Shown here in pieces: positions 34,197 to 36,442 of a DNA stretch of 36,442 nucleotides. A model generated the notes under the pieces. The model worked only from the letters and a program-made list of their open reading frames with translations, did not search any database and was not told where the DNA came from. The position numbers and the translations under genes are program-made. The stretch's first letter is position 1; each line of letters opens with the position of its first letter. The DNA is from Streptomyces sp. AcH 505 (GTDB lineage: Bacteria; Actinomycetota; Actinomycetes; Streptomycetales; Streptomycetaceae): positions 3,437,626 through 3,474,067 of the forward strand of contig NZ_JTIY01000001.1 in NCBI RefSeq assembly GCF_000818175.1. Direction: 5' to 3'.

Positions 34197-35690
34197 ATGG
34201 AACGTACGAATCCGGTCGAGGCGTCAAGAGACGGCGCCTCGGCGGACGCGGGCACAGGGGAAGAGGCCGCGGAGGCCCCGGAGGTTCCCGGCGCGCCGAA
34301 TTCCGCGGGGCCGGGGTCGGTGGGGCCGGGGTCCGGAGGGTCAGGGTCCGGTGGCTCGGGGCCCGGCTCAGGACGGTCGGGGCCCGGTTCAGGAGGGTCG
34401 GGGCCCGGGGGGCGGTCGCCGCTGCCGGCGTTCTCGTACACGGCGGCGGACGAGGAGAAGCGGCGCGGTGTGCGCCGGATGAAGACCACCGCCACCGGCC
34501 TGTTGCTGCTGGTCGCCGTGGTCTACGTACTCGCGACCTGGGCGAAGAACTCGGGCGTGGGCGGCTGGCCCGGCTACGTCGCGGCGGCCGCCGAGGCGGG
34601 CATGGTCGGCGCGCTGGCCGACTGGTTCGCCGTGACGGCGCTCTTCCGCTACCCCTTGGGCGTGCGCATCCCGCATACCGCGATCATCCCGAACAAGAAA
34701 GACCAGCTCGGGACGTCGCTCGGCGCGTTCGTCGGGGAGAATTTCCTCTCCGCCGACGTCGTACGGGCCCGGCTGCGCGCCCTCGGCATCGGCGGCAGGC
34801 TCGGCGCCTGGCTCGCGGAGCCCGACCACGCCGACCGGGTCACCGCCGAGCTCTCCACGGCGCTGCGCGGCGCCCTGACCGTGCTGCGCGACTCCGACGT
34901 CCAGGCCGTCGTCGGCGAGGCGATCACCCGCAGGGCGAACGCGGCCGAGGTCGCGCCCGGCATCGGCAAGACCCTCGACAAGGTCGTGGCGGACGGGGCG
35001 CACCACCGCGCCGTCGACCTGATCTGCTCCCGCGCGCACGACTGGCTGGTCATGCACGGCGACTCGGTGATGGACGCGGTGCAGGGCGGCGCGCCCGGCT
35101 GGACGCCGCGGTTCGTGGACCGCAAGATCGGCGACCGCGTCTACAAGGAGCTGCTGCGCTTCCTCACCGAGATGCGCGACATGCCCGCCCACCCGGCGCG
35201 CGGCGCCATCGACCGCTTCCTGGTGGACTTCGCGGCGGACCTGCAGTCGGACGCCGAGACGAAGGAGCGCGTCGAGCGGCTGAAGTCGGATCTGCTGTCG
35301 CGGCCCGAGGTGCAGGACGTCATCGCCTCGGCCTGGTCCTCCGTACGCGCCATGATCATCTCGGCGGCGGACGACGACCACAGCGAACTGCGCCTGCGGG
35401 CGCGCGCCTCGCTGCTCTCGCTGGGCGCGCGGCTGGCGACGGACAGCAGGCTCCAGGGGAAGCTGGAGGGCTGGATCGAGGACGCCGCCGCGTATGTCGT
35501 CTCCACGTACCGCTCGGAGATCACGTCGCTGATCTCGGACACGGTCGCGAGCTGGGACGCGGACGACACGTCGAAGAAGATCGAGGCGCACATCGGTCGT
35601 GACCTGCAGTTCATCCGGATCAACGGCACGGTGGTCGGTGCGCTGGCGGGGCTGGTCATCTACTCGGTCACGCAGGCGCTGGGTGCGTGA
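34197..35690 (+). CDS. DUF445 family membrane protein
   Basis: 497 aa from ATG 34197, which follows ggtggag; GTG 34188 is an alternative start. An N-terminal disordered part (about 1-85) contains GPGS/GSGGSG repeats. Then a membrane helix (about 102-121), and GMVGALADWFAVTALFRYPLGVRIPHTAIIPNKKDQLGTSLG, the DUF445 signature, with a second membrane segment. The middle is long amphipathic helix with heptad-like spacing, and a C-terminal membrane helix (VVGALAGLVIYSV) closes it. Bacterial DUF445 proteins such as E. coli YjiN have no settled function. A 17-bp terminator follows. Confidence 0.88.
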   Translation: MERTNPVEASRDGASADAGTGEEAAEAPEVPGAPNSAGPGSVGPGSGGSGSGGSGPGSGRSGPGSGGSGPGGRSPLPAFSYTAADEEKRRGVRRMKTTATGLLLLVAVVYVLATWAKNSGVGGWPGYVAAAAEAGMVGALADWFAVTALFRYPLGVRIPHTAIIPNKKDQLGTSLGAFVGENFLSADVVRARLRALGIGGRLGAWLAEPDHADRVTAELSTALRGALTVLRDSDVQAVVGEAITRRANAAEVAPGIGKTLDKVVADGAHHRAVDLICSRAHDWLVMHGDSVMDAVQGGAPGWTPRFVDRKIGDRVYKELLRFLTEMRDMPAHPARGAIDRFLVDFAADLQSDAETKERVERLKSDLLSRPEVQDVIASAWSSVRAMIISAADDDHSELRLRARASLLSLGARLATDSRLQGKLEGWIEDAAAYVVSTYRSEITSLISDTVASWDADDTSKKIEAHIGRDLQFIRINGTVVGALAGLVIYSVTQALGA

Positions 35691-35705
35691 GAGTCGCGGG
35701 TGAGA

Positions 35706-35765
35706 GCACCGGGCGTGAAAGCACCGGGCGTGAAAGCACCGGGCGTGAAAGCACCGGGCGCGTGA
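35706..35765. repeat. 15-nt tandem repeat, three exact copies and a fourth degenerate copy
   Basis: gcaccgggcgtgaaa is repeated exactly at 35706, 35721 and 35736; the fourth unit (35751) reads gcaccgggcgcgtga and its second half is the start of the terminator stem. The array begins 15 nt after the DUF445 stop. Confidence 0.9.
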
Positions 35766-35794
35766 GCGGATCCTCTTGATCCGCTCACGCGCCC
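35756..35794. terminator. strong hairpin terminator between DUF445 gene and small membrane protein gene
   Basis: gggcgcgtgagcggatc (35756-35772) pairs perfectly over 17 bp with gatccgctcacgcgccc (35778-35794), loop ctctt. It serves the convergent genes on both sides. Confidence 0.9.
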
Positions 35795-35854
35795 GATCAC
35801 CATGGGGGAGTTGCTCTTAGGTACGGAGCGGACCCCGTGGGCGTTCAGCGGCGG

Positions 35855-36163
35855 TCAGGAATTCTGCGCGCGCCGGGTGACGGCCCAGGAGGCGGCGGCG
35901 ACCGTGCCGGCGGAGGCGAAGACCGCGGGCCAGGCGCCGAGCTTCTTCGCGAGCGGGTGCGACCCGGCGAAGGCGGCGACGTACGCGCTGCTCAGGGCGA
36001 TGGTCGCCTTCGTTCCCGCGGCCTGCTGCCACTGCGTCGCAGCGACGGCGCCGGCGGCGAGCAGCGCCACGCCGCCGAGGGGGCGCTTCTTCGTCCAGCG
36101 TGCGACGGCGTAGCCGCCGACGAGTCCGCCTGCCGCGACGGCTGCGGCCGGAATCTTGGCCAT
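35855..36163 (-). CDS. small Ala/Gly-rich membrane protein, unknown function
   Basis: 102 aa from ATG 36163, preceded by gggaag; the longer in-frame start adds a basic, non-coding-looking tail. It begins MAKIPAAAVAAGGLVGGYAVARW and has about three short hydrophobic segments separated by basic loops (TKKRP, HPLAKKLG), ending in RRAQNS. It looks like a small multi-pass or hairpin membrane protein, conserved in streptomycetes, without a named family that I recognise. It converges on the DUF445 gene across the terminator. Confidence 0.7.
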   Translation of the reverse strand: MAKIPAAAVAAGGLVGGYAVARWTKKRPLGGVALLAAGAVAATQWQQAAGTKATIALSSAYVAAFAGSHPLAKKLGAWPAVFASAGTVAAASWAVTRRAQNS

Positions 36164-36314
36164 GTTGCTTCCCACCCTTGTCTGGCTGTCTGTTCTTGGT
36201 CGCTGTCGAGCGTAACGAGGAGCGGAAGGCGCGGAACGCAACGGGGGACGCAAAAGAACGTAACGGTGAGTGATGGTTGGTTACCCATCCATGACGGCCG
36301 GGCACGGAACCGGC

Positions 36315-36442
36315 ATGCCAAGAACCACTGCCGCGGACGCGGCCGTCAATCGTCTGGCCCGTAGCCAATTACGGCTGGCCACCACCCGCCAGTTGCGGGC
36401 CACCGGGCTGAGCCCGAGCACCGCCGCCCGCCGCTGCGCGAG
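36315..36442 (+). CDS. start of a gene cut by the window end; possibly AbiEi-like N-terminal domain
   Basis: Open from ATG 36315 to the last base (42 codons visible). The start is MPRTTAADAAVNRLARSQLR, followed by LATTRQLRATGLSPSTAARRCA. The pattern of a helix, then TRQLRATGLSPSTAARR, resembles the winged-helix N-terminus of type IV antitoxins (AbiEi), but the match is from pattern memory on a short stretch. Codon 19 is TTA (36369-36371), the rare leucine codon read by the bldA tRNA in streptomycetes. No Shine-Dalgarno is clear. Confidence 0.55.
   Translation, partial: MPRTTAADAAVNRLARSQLRLATTRQLRATGLSPSTAARRCA

Overview
The window is chromosomal DNA from a Streptomyces or a very close actinomycete. 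Base composition is very GC-rich with strong third-position GC in every real frame. GTG starts are frequent, and many genes begin 6-7 nt after a TANNNT hexamer with no clear Shine-Dalgarno, as in leaderless transcripts. DasR-type operators flank N-acetylglucosamine PTS genes, and the only TTA codon I noticed is in the last, truncated gene. No phage, IS element, integrase or CRISPR array is visible. From memory of gene order, the core (pncB, clpS, DUF2017, mec, cysO, cysM, MBL hydrolase, rph, rdgB) matches the M. tuberculosis Rv1330c-Rv1341 block, interrupted here by extra cassettes.

Layout: 1-1732, two RDD membrane proteins and a small membrane protein. 2113-4989, a secreted M6 (immune inhibitor A type) metalloprotease and a small unknown. 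5042-7174, NAD salvage (pncA, pncB, minus strand). 7327-9725, clpS, a DUF2017 gene and an amino-acid permease whose Shine-Dalgarno lies in a hairpin. 9770-14823, a sulfur-carrier cysteine pathway (mec protease, CysO carrier, CysM synthase) split by a cobalamin riboswitch and a three-gene B12-type ABC importer; cysO-cysM is preceded by an unlisted 39-aa cysteine-containing leader peptide. 15062-16454, a membrane-anchored PemK/MazF-like protein and an MBL hydrolase, divergent. 16522-19721, the GlcNAc PTS: two EIIC permeases (nagE2, nagE1) and EIIB (nagF), with three dre-like sites. 19810-21656, rph, a small lipoprotein and rdgB. 21706-21789, tRNA-Leu(UAG).

21836-24404 holds an HNH endonuclease built from four repeated modules and an MFS symporter. 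24528-26283 is a small stress/detoxification group: Bcp peroxiredoxin, DUF3618 protein, GroES-like protein, and a guanidine-III riboswitch controlling a Gdx-type guanidinium exporter. 26306-28756 is a class A penicillin-binding protein. 29099-31805 is an ABC-2 exporter (two permeases plus ATPase), followed by a DUF1707/LiaF-like protein, an SGNH hydrolase, a DUF445 membrane protein, a small membrane protein and the start of a further gene cut by the window end.

The most interesting points are the mec-[B12 importer]-leader-cysO-cysM arrangement, with a CysO that carries residues beyond its GG terminus; the apparently leaderless cysteine leader peptide; the RBS-occluding hairpin before the permease; the four-module HNH protein beside a tRNA; and several short tandem repeats in intergenic DNA (21-nt, 37-nt and 15-nt periods).
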